A stretch of DNA of 64,000 nt from Bergeyella sp. (GCA_030263285.1 SZYB01000001.1:186001-250000); one strand, 5' to 3'; shown: positions 8,797-18,409, counted from the first letter of the stretch. Translations and numbers: made by a program. The notes: generated by a model from the sequence alone, not told the origin.

Positions 8797-9988
8797 TCAA
8801 AAATTATTTGCCTAATCTTCTTCGTTATGCTTAAAAAAAGAGGTGGCAGAAGACGGTTTGTACTCCTATAGACTTTGATACAGAATTCCCCCCCCCCTAG
8901 TTTTAAACTGGGGAAATTTTTTAGTATACTGTTGATAAACCTTAGCTTAGAGGAAGTATTACGAAAAAAATATTAATTAGATTAATGGTGTTTTTACTTT
9001 TTCACTTATTCTCTTGTGACAGAAATGGCGACATATTGGGTAAAGCGCTATTGCTGGATCAATAACTTGAAGCAAGACCAATTGATAATGGGTCTTCTGA
9101 TGTATTCACTTAAGGAGAATAATATTAAGCTGGAGAGAATGTTTTGAAGGAACAGCGGGTTCAGCAGAGAGGATAGCTAGAGGGGTATGATCAGGATTTG
9201 CAGGTCCATGGGCAGTAGCCGGATATTATTCTGGAATTGCGGTGGTGGGTTGCCTCATATTCTAATTATGATGATTATGAAAAAAAATATTTTGATTTTT
9301 GTTATCGCTTTTATAGTAGGTACAGCATTATGATAATAAATGGAAATAAGAAAATTGATACCGAAAAATAGCTAGGGAATATATTTTCTTATTTTTTCTT
9401 TCGTGTTTATGATTCCGCTAATTAAATTTTTATTTCCGGGAACAAAAAAGCTGGAGATAGTAACTCCGGGTTTTTTCATTTAATTTGTTCAAAAACGTAT
9501 TTCGTAAGGGTAAATACACATTGAATTAAGGCTAGGTTATGAAGAAACCTGCATTAATATCAATTCGGATCAAGCCGGGGAACTATTTCTGAAACACAAA
9601 AATTGTTAAATGGCACAAAAAAACATTAGAAGTCGCGTTTTTTAGCCAGTATATAACAATAAATAATGGTACTGCAGCGGTGTAGCCCTAATGAAAGAGA
9701 GATAGGTAATATGGGTAATCAGAATATCTGTGGAACGAGTCCAGTATTATCGAAATAAAAATAAAAGAGCTCATTTCAGGTTTAAAATTGGATTTTAATG
9801 GAGTATTTGGAAAAGTACTCAACAGATATAACATCGATATAGAAGCGGCTGTCTTTACATACCATCGTTGGGATTAGCCGTTAAACATTGGCTATTCATC
9901 ATCTTTGTTGAATGGAGTAAAACGTTTATTTTTATCCTAAACCCTTTTTAGTGTAGGCTTTTTCATTATTTAGGAAAAAGACTTTTAC
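8797..9988. other. Decayed intergenic region between DUF1599 and folP
   Basis: About 1.2 kb with no intact gene. It holds a C10 run (8888-8897), then a series of short + strand fragments. The first looks like a lipoprotein leader (KKILIRLMVFLLFHLFSCD, about 8962-9018) with no proper start and a stop after about 35 codons. A second, interrupted by one TGA (about 9125-9262), contains GTAGSAERIARGV then SGFAGPWAVAGYYSGIAVV. A third is a 21-codon hydrophobic frame from 9266. A fourth is a hydrophobic frame near 9375-9480 (MIPLIKFLFPGTKKLEIV). The last is an unstarted frame of about 50 codons (about 9722-9877). None is recognised; they look like remains of several small genes. Confidence 0.5.
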
Positions 9989-9996
9989 TACTTTTG
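9989..9996 (+). promoter_or_regulatory. -7 promoter element of folP
   Basis: TACTTTTG fits TAnnTTTG. It ends four bases before the ATG at 10001, so the transcript would begin at or next to the start codon. Confidence 0.6.
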
Positions 9997-10000
9997 TGTC

Positions 10001-10852
10001 ATGCGAGATGTTTTGTTTTCTTCATCTTTTTACTCTATAAACTGTAGGGGCAGATTGGTAGATTTATCTACTCCTAAAATCATGGGAATTCTTAATATAA
10101 CTCCGGATTCTTTTTCAGACGGAGGATGTTTTATTTCTCCTTACATTGCGTTAAAACAGGTGGAACTGATGTTGAAAAACGGTGCGGAGGTTATAGATAT
10201 CGGCGCACAATCTACCCGTCCTGGTGCCCAAAAAATTTCTGCTGACGAAGAAATATCCAGACTCGGATTACTTCTACCCGAGATTAGAAAATATTTTCCG
10301 GAGGTACTTCTTTCTCTGGATACTTTTTATGGCAAAGTAGTAGACTTTGGGTCTGAGGAAGGAATAGATATCATTAATGATATCTCTGCCGGCAGCTTTG
10401 ATCCCGATATGCTTTCTTCGGTGGCAAGTTCCGGGTTGCCCTATGTGCTTACTCATAATCATGAGACTTATGAAACCATGCATACTCATAGGATTGAAGA
10501 GGATGTTGTCGTTGCCATTTGTCGTTTTTTTTATGAGAAGACGGATTTTTTGAAATCTTTAGGTATTTATGATGTCATCGTAGATGTAGGTTTTGGTTTT
10601 GGCAAATCTATCGGACAGCAACAACAGCTTATAGCAGAATTATCATATTTTCAGAATATTCCTTTCCCTATGCTGGTGGGGATTTCTAGAAAATCTTTTA
10701 TTTACAAACCTATAAATAAGGATCCTCACTCTGTTGGTAAAGAATTGGAAGACTATCACTTTAAGGTACTTAAAAGTGGAGCAAAAATCCTTAGGGTTCA
10801 TGATGTGAAGGCGGCGAGACAAACACTCACAAGATTTTCAAATGAACTTTAA
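10001..10852 (+). CDS. folP: Dihydropteroate synthase
   Basis: 283 residues. Condenses 6-hydroxymethyl-dihydropterin pyrophosphate with p-aminobenzoate in folate synthesis, and is the sulfonamide target. The pterin-binding signatures are GILNITPDSFSDGG (29-42) and IDIGAQSTRPGA, followed by SLDTF, NDIS and VGISRKSF. The protein carries about 12 extra residues before the conserved INCRGRLVDLS. With the promoter element only four bases upstream of this ATG, translation could be leaderless from 10001 or could start at the TTG four codons later. Convergent with the glycosyltransferase gene, with 7 bases between them. Confidence 0.96.
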   Translation: MRDVLFSSSFYSINCRGRLVDLSTPKIMGILNITPDSFSDGGCFISPYIALKQVELMLKNGAEVIDIGAQSTRPGAQKISADEEISRLGLLLPEIRKYFPEVLLSLDTFYGKVVDFGSEEGIDIINDISAGSFDPDMLSSVASSGLPYVLTHNHETYETMHTHRIEEDVVVAICRFFYEKTDFLKSLGIYDVIVDVGFGFGKSIGQQQQLIAELSYFQNIPFPMLVGISRKSFIYKPINKDPHSVGKELEDYHFKVLKSGAKILRVHDVKAARQTLTRFSNEL

Positions 10853-10859
10853 GCACAGT

Positions 10860-11834
10860 TTAGACAAGTTTGCCGAGAAGAAATTTAAGAATCAACCATT
10901 TTTTCTGGTAATAATTTTTAGTTTGTTTAGCTGCTCTCTTTTTTAATGTTTCCGGAAGGAGTGTATAAAACCCAAAATGTCCTCTGATTACCGCAAGAAA
11001 GTGGGTGGGGCCGTATTTAAGTCCCAGAAAAATCCCGGTACATCCGTCCAGAATGAGTCTGAGAGGAAGCACATAAAAAACGGCACCCAAAGGTAAGTTT
11101 TTTAGTAGCGTGGTGAGATTGTTTCGGATGTTGAGATAGGTTTTTTTAGGGTTGCTTTTTTGTAAGGTACCCCCTCCTATGTGGTAGACAGAAGATCTGT
11201 GTGTGTAGTATATCTTTTTTCCGGAATTAATAATTCTCCAGCAGAGGTCGATCTCTTCTTGATGGGCAAAATACCGCTCGTCAAAGCCATTATGCTCCCA
11301 AAAAACTTTTGACCGAACAAAAAATGCACAACCCGATGCCCAAAAAATTTCGGCAGCGTCGTCGTATTGCCCTGTATCTTTTTCTACAGAATCAAAAATT
11401 CTGCCTCTGCAGTAGGGATAGCCTAAATTATCTAAAAAGCCTCCTGCACCTCCTGCATATTCAAAATATTCTCTTTTATGATAATCCAATATTTTGGGCT
11501 GTATCACCGCAACGTCCTGTACGCTGAGAAATAAACGGATGATTTCTGAAATCCAATTCTCGGTCACCTCCACATCAGAGTTGAGGAGTACATAAACCTC
11601 TGCATCTACGTGTTTTAATCCCTCATTATAACCTTTGGCAAAACCGAAGTTTTTTGCATTTCTTATAATTTTTACCTCACGATGACTCTTTTCTAGCCAT
11701 GCCATAGAATCATCTGTAGAACCGTTGTCTATGACATAAACTTCTGCTCCTTCGGAATACTTGATTACACCAGGTAAGAATGTTTCCATGTGTTTTTTTC
11801 CGTTGAAGTTGAGCAGTGCTATGGCAACTTTCAC
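10860..11834 (-). CDS. Glycosyltransferase family 2 protein
   Basis: 324 residues. A GT-A fold N-terminus: VAIALLNFNGKKHM at 3-16, VIDNGSTDDS and the NSD version of the DXD metal site (VLLNSDVEV). The acceptor-side segment (FDERYFAHQEEIDLCWR) resembles rhamnosyl/galactosyltransferases of the WcaA/RfbN type. The C-terminal about 90 residues contain an amphipathic/hydrophobic stretch (GAVFYVLPLRLILDGCTGIFLG), suggesting membrane association. Substrate unknown; a role in surface polysaccharide is inferred. Starts one base after the stop of the upstream acyltransferase gene, so the two form an operon. Confidence 0.9.
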   Translation of the reverse strand: MKVAIALLNFNGKKHMETFLPGVIKYSEGAEVYVIDNGSTDDSMAWLEKSHREVKIIRNAKNFGFAKGYNEGLKHVDAEVYVLLNSDVEVTENWISEIIRLFLSVQDVAVIQPKILDYHKREYFEYAGGAGGFLDNLGYPYCRGRIFDSVEKDTGQYDDAAEIFWASGCAFFVRSKVFWEHNGFDERYFAHQEEIDLCWRIINSGKKIYYTHRSSVYHIGGGTLQKSNPKKTYLNIRNNLTTLLKNLPLGAVFYVLPLRLILDGCTGIFLGLKYGPTHFLAVIRGHFGFYTLLPETLKKRAAKQTKNYYQKKWLILKFLLGKLV

Positions 11835-11835
11835 T

Positions 11836-12699
11836 TTATATCATATTTTTTATACTGCCCGAATATTTCCACTTTCTGTGAGACCAAAGATAGTTTTCGG
11901 GTTGTTTCCTGATGGTGTTCTCTAGTAGAATATGATATTTTTTTACCAGTTCATAGGGGGCAAACTCCTTGTTTTCAGGACAAATTCTGTAATAATTAAC
12001 TTGATAATGCCCTCTTTTTATCTTTTTCGTTTCACAGTAGATAAAGGCTAAATCCAACTTAGAAGATATTTTATCGTATCCTACGAAAACGGGTGTTCTT
12101 TGATTTAGGAAATGAAGACCTATGTTCACATTCGAGACGTGAGGGGTCTGGTCTGCCACGAACAGATAGACACTGTCTCCGTCATTTGGATTTTTTATCA
12201 TATGCTTTATCACTTCTCCTGCTTCGAGGGATTTGTTTTTGAACCTGTTTCTTATATTCAAAATTTCATTGTTCCAAAACGAATTGTTAACCTTTCTGTA
12301 TACAGAGTAGTAATTTTCTTTTGCACACACGGAGGTAATGCTGAGAAGCCACTCCCAATTGAATACGTGACCGGTGAGGAGGATAATATTTTTTTTTTCT
12401 TTTTCCAGTTCTTTGAAAATCCCATGATGTATATGTTGCACTCTTAGCCTTAGTTCTTTTTCTGTAATGCTTATTAGTTTTATGGTTTCCACCGTATAAT
12501 CGGAAAGGTTTTTGAAAAATTTTTTTTGTATATTCTTCAACTCTTTTTCTGATTTTTTCGGAAAAGAATTTTTTAGATTTTCAAAAACTATTTTTTTACG
12601 GTACTTTACAACATAAAAACCCACAAAAAACATGATGTCCGAGAAAATATACAAAACCCTCAGGGGCACGTAGGATATGATTTTTAGAATTATTTTCAT
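11836..12699 (-). CDS. LpxL/HtrB-type lysophospholipid acyltransferase
   Basis: 287 residues. An N-terminal hydrophobic anchor (about 7-32) precedes the acyltransferase domain with the catalytic HX4E motif in GHVFNWEW (His111, Glu116) and the conserved VADQTP further on. Members transfer an acyl chain to lipid A or aminolipids at the inner membrane. Bacteroidota usually carry one such gene, often paired with a GT2 as here. Exact acceptor not determinable from sequence. Nothing truncated. Confidence 0.9.
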   Translation of the reverse strand: MKIILKIISYVPLRVLYIFSDIMFFVGFYVVKYRKKIVFENLKNSFPKKSEKELKNIQKKFFKNLSDYTVETIKLISITEKELRLRVQHIHHGIFKELEKEKKNIILLTGHVFNWEWLLSITSVCAKENYYSVYRKVNNSFWNNEILNIRNRFKNKSLEAGEVIKHMIKNPNDGDSVYLFVADQTPHVSNVNIGLHFLNQRTPVFVGYDKISSKLDLAFIYCETKKIKRGHYQVNYYRICPENKEFAPYELVKKYHILLENTIRKQPENYLWSHRKWKYSGSIKNMI

Positions 12700-12866
12700 C
12701 TTGATTTACGTTGCAAACATATAAAAGTCGAGTAATTTATCCTATCTTTTAGACCGTCTATTTACTAGATTTATTACAAAAATTTTATAGGTTTGTTCTG
12801 CCGCAAGCCCTATTACTATTATTTGATGTTCGGAATAAAATAAATGGAATAAACAAGTATCGGTTT

Positions 12867-13376
12867 ATGAAAACTTTTATAAGATTGGCTTTGGTTTTTG
12901 TTTTGCTTTTCCCTTACAGGGCTGTCTTCTCACAGACGGTGGGTTTGGACGATATCAAAAGCCAACCTTCACAACATCTTCCGAAGCCGTATAATGAACA
13001 AGACCGTGCAGAAGAAAAAATCGCCGTACTCATAAAAAAGGCTCAGAAGGAGAATAAGAAGATAATTTTGCAGGGAGGGGGGAATTGGTGCGTTTGGTGT
13101 CTTCGTTTCAATGCTTTTGTCCGTGGAAATGCAGAAATAAATAGTATTCTGGAGAAGAATTTTTTATACTATCACCTTAATTACTCTCCGAAGAACAAGA
13201 ATAAAAAAGTATTCGAAAAATACGGCAATCCTGGTGAACGGTACGGTTATCCTGTTCTTCTTGTCCTAGATAAAAACGGAAAACTTATCCATATTCAAAG
13301 CACGCAGCCACTGGAGGAAGGCAATACATACAGTGTCCAGAAGGTAAAAGCGTTGTTTGAACAGTGGGCAAAATAG
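12867..13376 (+). CDS. Secreted thioredoxin-fold protein
   Basis: 169 residues with an N-terminal signal peptide (KTFIRLALVFVLLFPYRAVFS, cleavage about residue 22). The redox motif WCVWC (Cys75, Cys78) sits at the start of the first thioredoxin helix. GYPVLLVLDKNGKL is the later beta-strand with the cis-Pro. Probably a periplasmic thiol reductase or chaperone of the DUF255/thioredoxin_7 type. Stands alone, ending at a strong bidirectional terminator shared with pruA. Specific substrate unknown. Confidence 0.9.
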   Translation: MKTFIRLALVFVLLFPYRAVFSQTVGLDDIKSQPSQHLPKPYNEQDRAEEKIAVLIKKAQKENKKIILQGGGNWCVWCLRFNAFVRGNAEINSILEKNFLYYHLNYSPKNKNKKVFEKYGNPGERYGYPVLLVLDKNGKLIHIQSTQPLEEGNTYSVQKVKALFEQWAK

Positions 13377-13418
13377 AAGCGAAGTATATCGCCAAAGATA
13401 AACCCTAAAAAATACTTG

Positions 13419-13460
13419 AAACGACAAAAAGCCTTCTATCTGGAAGGCTTTTTGTCGTTT
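13419..13460. terminator. Bidirectional terminator between thioredoxin gene and pruA
   Basis: An 18-bp perfect inverted repeat, AAACGACAAAAAGCCTTC with its complement, surrounds a 6-base loop TATCTG. A-run on one arm and T-run on the other make it usable from both sides of the convergent genes. Confidence 0.85.
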
Positions 13461-13474
13461 ATTTGTTTTTAACT

Positions 13475-15100
13475 TTAACCCAAGTAAGGATATTTATAGT
13501 CTTTTGGACTGACAAATGTCTCTTTTATGGATCTTGCAGATACCCATCTCAAGAGATTCATTTTGGAACCTGCTTTGTCGTTGGTTCCGGAGGTTCTTCC
13601 TCCTCCAAAAGGCTGTTGCCCGACTACTGCTCCTGTGGGTTTGTCATTGATGTAAAAATTACCCGAAGCATTTTCCAGTGCTTTAAAGGCTTCTTCTATT
13701 GCGTATCTGTCCCGAGCGAAAATAGATCCGGTGAGAGAATAAGAGGTGGACTTGTCTACCAACTTTAGGGTTTCTTTCCAATCTTTATCTTTGTATACAT
13801 AAACGCTGAGTATCGGACCAAATATTTCTTCTACCATACTTTCATATGTTGGATCGGTGCATTTTATCACTGTAGGATATATAAACCATCCCTTTTTGTC
13901 GTCGTATTTTCCTCCTATAATGACTTCTGCTTCCTCAGATTTTTTGGCTCTCTCTATATAACCTATACACTTTTCAAATGAGTTTTTGTCTATCACTGCA
14001 TTCACAAAGTTTACAGGATCTTCAGGAGATCCTACTTTTATGGAGTCTATCTGTGATTTCATGATTTTCTTTATCTCTTTCCATAAAGACTCTGGGATGT
14101 AGGCTCTGGAGGCGGCAGAACATTTTTGTCCCTGATATTCAAAAGCGCCTCTCACAAGTCCGGTGGCTACTGCTTCTGCATTTGCAGAGGAGTGCGCCAT
14201 CACAAAGTCTTTGCCTCCTGTTTCCCCCACAATTCTCGGATAGGATTTGTATTTGTGGATATTGTTTCCTATCTGTTTCCACATTTCTTGAAATACTTTG
14301 GTAGATCCCGTAAAATGTAAACCGGCAAAATCCGGATGAGACAGAACTCTTTTTGCTGTTTCTCTTCCGTCGGTAAATATCATATTAATCACGCCATCGG
14401 GTAGCCCTGCTTCACTGAATATTTCCATAATCACATGAGCAGAGTAAATTTGTTTATCAGAAGGTTTCCAAACTACTACATTTCCCATCATGGCCATACA
14501 AGCGGGTAAATTACCTGATATGGCAGTAAAGTTAAATGGTGTAACGGCAAAACAAAAACCTTCCAGCGGTCTGTATTCTATACGGTTCCATATCCCATTG
14601 TCGGATATGGGTTGTTCGGCATAGATTTCGGTCATGAACTCTGCATTAAACCTTAAAAAATCGGTAAACTCGCAGGCGGAATCTATTTCGGCTTGGTGAA
14701 CATTTTTCGATTGAGCAATCATAGTTGCCGCATTGAGTTTATCTCGATAAGGTCCCGCGATAAGTTCTGCTGCCTTTAAGAAAATAGCCACTCTCTGTTC
14801 CCACCCCAGGGCATTCCATCTCTCTTTTGCAGCCAAAGCTGTACTGATCGCCCGGTCTATATGTTCGGTATTCCCTGCATAATAAAATCCTAAATCGTGA
14901 TGGTGATCTTGTGGGGACTGCAGCCTGATTTTTTCTTTGGTCGTTATCTTTTTTCCGTCGATAATCATGGGAATTTCAAGTTTTTCTTTCCACATTTTTC
15001 TGTAGGTGGAGATAAGACTCTTCACCTCTTGAGAGGAAGGTTTGTAATTTCTCACCGGTTCGTTTGTGGCAATGGGCACTTGTGAAATAGCTTTGGACAT
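13475..15100 (-). CDS. pruA: L-glutamate gamma-semialdehyde dehydrogenase (P5C dehydrogenase)
   Basis: 541 residues, the length of the stand-alone ALDH4 family. Oxidises glutamate semialdehyde to glutamate in proline breakdown using NAD+. Visible are FNFTAISGNLP (cofactor fold), GETGGKD (general-base Glu) and GQKCSAASRAY with the catalytic Cys at about 327. The C-terminus PFGGGRTSGTNDKAG is typical. The ATG at 15100 follows a clean -7 element (15133-15140). Its bacterial partner putA/prodh is not in the window. Confidence 0.97.
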   Translation of the reverse strand: MSKAISQVPIATNEPVRNYKPSSQEVKSLISTYRKMWKEKLEIPMIIDGKKITTKEKIRLQSPQDHHHDLGFYYAGNTEHIDRAISTALAAKERWNALGWEQRVAIFLKAAELIAGPYRDKLNAATMIAQSKNVHQAEIDSACEFTDFLRFNAEFMTEIYAEQPISDNGIWNRIEYRPLEGFCFAVTPFNFTAISGNLPACMAMMGNVVVWKPSDKQIYSAHVIMEIFSEAGLPDGVINMIFTDGRETAKRVLSHPDFAGLHFTGSTKVFQEMWKQIGNNIHKYKSYPRIVGETGGKDFVMAHSSANAEAVATGLVRGAFEYQGQKCSAASRAYIPESLWKEIKKIMKSQIDSIKVGSPEDPVNFVNAVIDKNSFEKCIGYIERAKKSEEAEVIIGGKYDDKKGWFIYPTVIKCTDPTYESMVEEIFGPILSVYVYKDKDWKETLKLVDKSTSYSLTGSIFARDRYAIEEAFKALENASGNFYINDKPTGAVVGQQPFGGGRTSGTNDKAGSKMNLLRWVSARSIKETFVSPKDYKYPYLG

Positions 15101-15132
15101 TTGTATTATTTTTTATAAAAGATTAAAGTACC

Positions 15133-15140
15133 CAAAAGTA
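15133..15140 (-). promoter_or_regulatory. -7 promoter element of pruA
   Basis: Reverse strand TACTTTTG, exact TAnnTTTG match. Predicted start near 15128, leader about 28 bases. Confidence 0.65.
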
Positions 15141-15249
15141 CGTCAATCTGTTTGGAATTTAAAATTCGGACTTGCATTACAGGTAATCCGGCGTATGGCG
15201 TATATTGTAAAATATTGTATTTTAGCAGGCACAAAGAAAAAGATAATTT

Positions 15250-16101
15250 ATGACCAGAACCGGGGAGGAACTAAAATCTATGGCCATACAAATAAGGAGA
15301 GATATCCTAAGGATGGTACATACGGTAAATTCTGGACATCCCGGTGGGAGTTTGGGCTGTGTGGAGTATTTTGTGGCGCTTTATGGTAAGCTTATGGAGT
15401 ACAAAATTCCGTTTCAGATGGAAGGAAAAGACGAGGATTTATTTTTTTTATCGAATGGGCATATTTCGCCCGTGTATTATTCTACTCTGGCTCGTTTTGG
15501 TTTTTTTCCTGTGGAGGAGCTCAATACCTTTAGGAGAATTAATTCCAGATTGCAGGGGCATCCCACGACTCACGAAGGACTCCCGGGGGTAAGAATAGCC
15601 TCCGGATCTTTAGGACAGGGACTTTCTGTTGCTTTGGGTGCTGCTTTGGGTAAAAAGCTGGATCAAGATAGATATCTCGTGTATTCTCTTCATGGAGATG
15701 GAGAATTGCAGGAAGGGCAAGTTTGGGAAGCGTTTATGTATGCTGCCCATAACAAGATAGATAATATTATTTCCACCGTAGATTACAACAACAGACAGAT
15801 AGATGGAAATGTAAAAGATGTTTTGTCTTTAGGAGATTTAGAGGCGAAGCTCAACTCGTTTGGATGGAAAGTGCTGGTGGAGAAAAACGGAAACGACTTG
15901 GATTCTGTCATAGGAATATTAGAAAAAGCAAAACAAGAAACGGGCAAGGGCGTTCCCGTATCAGTGCTTTTGCATACCGAGATGGGGTACGGAGTAGACT
16001 ACATGATGGGTACCCATACTTGGCATGGGAAAGCACCCAATCAAGAACAATTCGAGAGGGCTCTTGCACAGTTGGAGCTGGATGAAGTTTCGGACTACTA
16101 G
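15250..16101 (+). CDS. Transketolase, N-terminal subunit
   Basis: 283 residues, the thiamine-diphosphate-binding (PP) half of a split transketolase. It moves two-carbon units in the pentose phosphate pathway. Motifs: SGHPGGSLG (about 28-36), SLGQGLSVALG, and the ThDP/Mg site GDGELQEGQVWEA with DYNNRQIDG downstream. ATG start. The Pyr-domain subunit follows about 100 bases later on the same strand; split transketolase is frequent in Bacteroidota. The two must act as a heteromer. Confidence 0.95.
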   Translation: MTRTGEELKSMAIQIRRDILRMVHTVNSGHPGGSLGCVEYFVALYGKLMEYKIPFQMEGKDEDLFFLSNGHISPVYYSTLARFGFFPVEELNTFRRINSRLQGHPTTHEGLPGVRIASGSLGQGLSVALGAALGKKLDQDRYLVYSLHGDGELQEGQVWEAFMYAAHNKIDNIISTVDYNNRQIDGNVKDVLSLGDLEAKLNSFGWKVLVEKNGNDLDSVIGILEKAKQETGKGVPVSVLLHTEMGYGVDYMMGTHTWHGKAPNQEQFERALAQLELDEVSDY

Positions 16102-16203
16102 GGAGGGTATGGGAGAGTATTTAGGTAATGGTATTCAGGGAGAAAGTATCAATATTCTGTGTTCTTTGCTCTTATGGATGCGAGATCTTTAAAAAAAGTA
16201 GCT

Positions 16204-17154
16204 ATGAAATATTCTTATACGGAGAAAAAAGATACGAGAAGTGGTTTTGGAGCTGCGCTGGCAGAGCTTGCCGATGAAAATCCCAAGGTGGTAGTTTTGT
16301 GTGCAGATCTTATCGGTTCTCTCAAGATGGAGAAATTTATAGAAAAGGCTCCCAATAGATTTTTTCAGGTGGGTATTGCAGAGGCCAATATGATGGGACT
16401 TGCTGCGGGTCTCAGTATCAGCGGAAAAATACCTTTTACCGGGACATTCGCTAATTTTTCTACCGCTAGGGTATATGATCAGATTCGTCAGTCTATTGCT
16501 TATTCTGGGAAAAATGTGAAAATATGTGCTTCTCATGCGGGACTTACTTTGGGAGAGGACGGGGCAACTCATCAGACTTTGGAAGATATTGGTCTTATGA
16601 AAATGCTTCCGGGGATGACCGTGATTAATACTTGTGACTATAATCAGACCAAAGCAGCTACGTTGGCCATTGCAAAATATGACGGTCCGGTATACTTACG
16701 CTTTGGTAGACCTGCAGTGCCGGTTTTTATTCCGGTAGACCTACCTTTTGAGATAGGAAAAGGAATTCTTTTGCAAGAAGGATCTGACTTAACCATTGTG
16801 GCCACGGGGCATTTGGTTTGGGAATCTCTTTTGGCTGCAGACGCTCTCAAGAAGAAGGAGGGAGTCTCTTGCGAAGTAATTAATATACACACCATAAAGC
16901 CTCTGGATGAAGAAATTATATTAAAATCTGTCAAAAAAACAGGAAGACTTGTGAGTGCAGAAGAGCATAATTATTTGGGAGGTTTGGGAGAATCTATTGC
17001 AGGAGTGTTGGCAAGAAAAAGACCGACTCCTCAAGAATTTGTGGCCGTAAAGGATACTTTTGGGGAATCCGGCACGCCCGAGGCGCTCATGAGAAAGTAT
17101 AAAATAGATGCAGTAGCAGTGGAGGAAGCGGTTATGAGGCTTCTTAAGAGATAA
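16204..17154 (+). CDS. Transketolase, C-terminal subunit
   Basis: 316 residues from the ATG at 16204. The frame is open 15 codons further upstream, but conserved sequence begins with TRSGFGAALAELA. Carries the pyrimidine-binding domain (VGIAEANMMGLAAGL with the catalytic Glu; FANFSTARVYDQIRQS) and the C-terminal domain (AEEHNYLGGLGESIAGV). Partner of the preceding gene; together they make a complete transketolase for the non-oxidative pentose phosphate pathway. Confidence 0.95.
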   Translation: MKYSYTEKKDTRSGFGAALAELADENPKVVVLCADLIGSLKMEKFIEKAPNRFFQVGIAEANMMGLAAGLSISGKIPFTGTFANFSTARVYDQIRQSIAYSGKNVKICASHAGLTLGEDGATHQTLEDIGLMKMLPGMTVINTCDYNQTKAATLAIAKYDGPVYLRFGRPAVPVFIPVDLPFEIGKGILLQEGSDLTIVATGHLVWESLLAADALKKKEGVSCEVINIHTIKPLDEEIILKSVKKTGRLVSAEEHNYLGGLGESIAGVLARKRPTPQEFVAVKDTFGESGTPEALMRKYKIDAVAVEEAVMRLLKR

Positions 17155-17182
17155 ATATTTTTTATGATAAAGTTGTACAATT

Positions 17183-18409
17183 GTGGTTTTTTCCGTTTTT
17201 AAAAATTATTCCGGAATTATCTATCTTCTCGTCGGGATTAGCGTAGGGAGTGCTCTAGGTATTTTTTTTCCTGCTGTTACCGTTTATGTGAAACCTTTGG
17301 GAGATGTATTTCTCAATTTTCTTTTTGTGTGTGTGGTACCTCTTATTTTTTTTGCGGTAGCGCATTCTATTTCCGATGTATTGAACGAAGGTAGTTTTGG
17401 TAAGCTCTTCGCGAGGCTTATTTTTACTTTCGTTTTGTTTGTTGTCTTGGCAGCAATTTTTAGTATTTCTACTTTATATCTGTTTCCCATAAAAGGCATT
17501 CTTATCTCTGGAGAAGATGTAAAAGACGTGGTGGAGGTAGAAAAAAACTGGGGAGACAGGGTCGTAGATTTCTTTTCTGTGGGTGAGTTTACCTCTGTTT
17601 TTTCTAGAAAACATATGTTGTCGCTTCTTATTTTTTCATTTTTATTGGGGATTTCTGTGCAGAAATCCGGAGAAAAAGGTGTTTTTTTTAAGCGATTTTT
17701 TGCTTCCGGATATGAAGTTTCAAAGCAAACCCTCCTTATCATAATGAGAGCGGCACCTATAGGTCTGGGTGCTTATTTTGCCTATCAGGCTGCCAGTTTG
17801 GGTTCTGAACTTTTTGGTCTTTATGCTTTTCCTCTTCTGTATTTTTACGGTATAGGTTTCGTTTATTTTGTCCTATTTTTTTCCTTCTATGCCTATATTT
17901 CTTTTGGTGGTAAAGGGGTCAGTATTTTTTGGAAAAATAATATTTATCCTTCTCTCACGGCACTGAGTACCTGCAGTAGTTTTGCTACTGTGCCTGCCAA
18001 CATACAGGCTGCGCTGAAAATGGGTATTCCCCCCTCTATTGTTCATGTGGTGATACCACTGGGCAGCACCTTGCATAAGACGGGATCTTCTATATCTTCC
18101 ATTATAAAAATTTATGTTGCATTCCTAATTATGGGTAAAGATTTTTTTGACCCTGTCAATCTTCTCATAGCGTTGGGTATTACCCTATTCGTAACGGTGG
18201 TTGCGGGAGGGATTCCCAATGGAGGGTATATAGGAGAGATGCTTATGATTTCTGCCTATAATTTTCCTGTAGAGACACTCCCCTCCATTATGATTATAGG
18301 TACTTTGGTAGATCCGTTAGCCACGGTGCTTAATGCGACGGGAGATAACATAGCGGCCATATTCATTACCAGATTGATGGGAGACAAGCTAGAATCGATA
18401 GGAGAATGA
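17183..18409 (+). CDS. Dicarboxylate/amino acid:cation symporter (DAACS family)
   Basis: 408 residues. About eight membrane segments plus the two re-entrant loops of the GltP/DctA fold. Signatures are the serine-rich loop in LSTCSSFATVPANIQAA, and TLVDPLATVLNATGDNIAA with the substrate/cation-binding Asp and Asn residues. Imports glutamate, aspartate or C4-dicarboxylates with H+ or Na+; the substrate cannot be chosen from sequence. Start is a GTG (no ATG available before the first helix). It overlaps TACAATTG (17176-17183), a near match to the -7 element, so the true start or promoter is uncertain. Confidence 0.92.
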   Translation: MVFSVFKNYSGIIYLLVGISVGSALGIFFPAVTVYVKPLGDVFLNFLFVCVVPLIFFAVAHSISDVLNEGSFGKLFARLIFTFVLFVVLAAIFSISTLYLFPIKGILISGEDVKDVVEVEKNWGDRVVDFFSVGEFTSVFSRKHMLSLLIFSFLLGISVQKSGEKGVFFKRFFASGYEVSKQTLLIIMRAAPIGLGAYFAYQAASLGSELFGLYAFPLLYFYGIGFVYFVLFFSFYAYISFGGKGVSIFWKNNIYPSLTALSTCSSFATVPANIQAALKMGIPPSIVHVVIPLGSTLHKTGSSISSIIKIYVAFLIMGKDFFDPVNLLIALGITLFVTVVAGGIPNGGYIGEMLMISAYNFPVETLPSIMIIGTLVDPLATVLNATGDNIAAIFITRLMGDKLESIGE

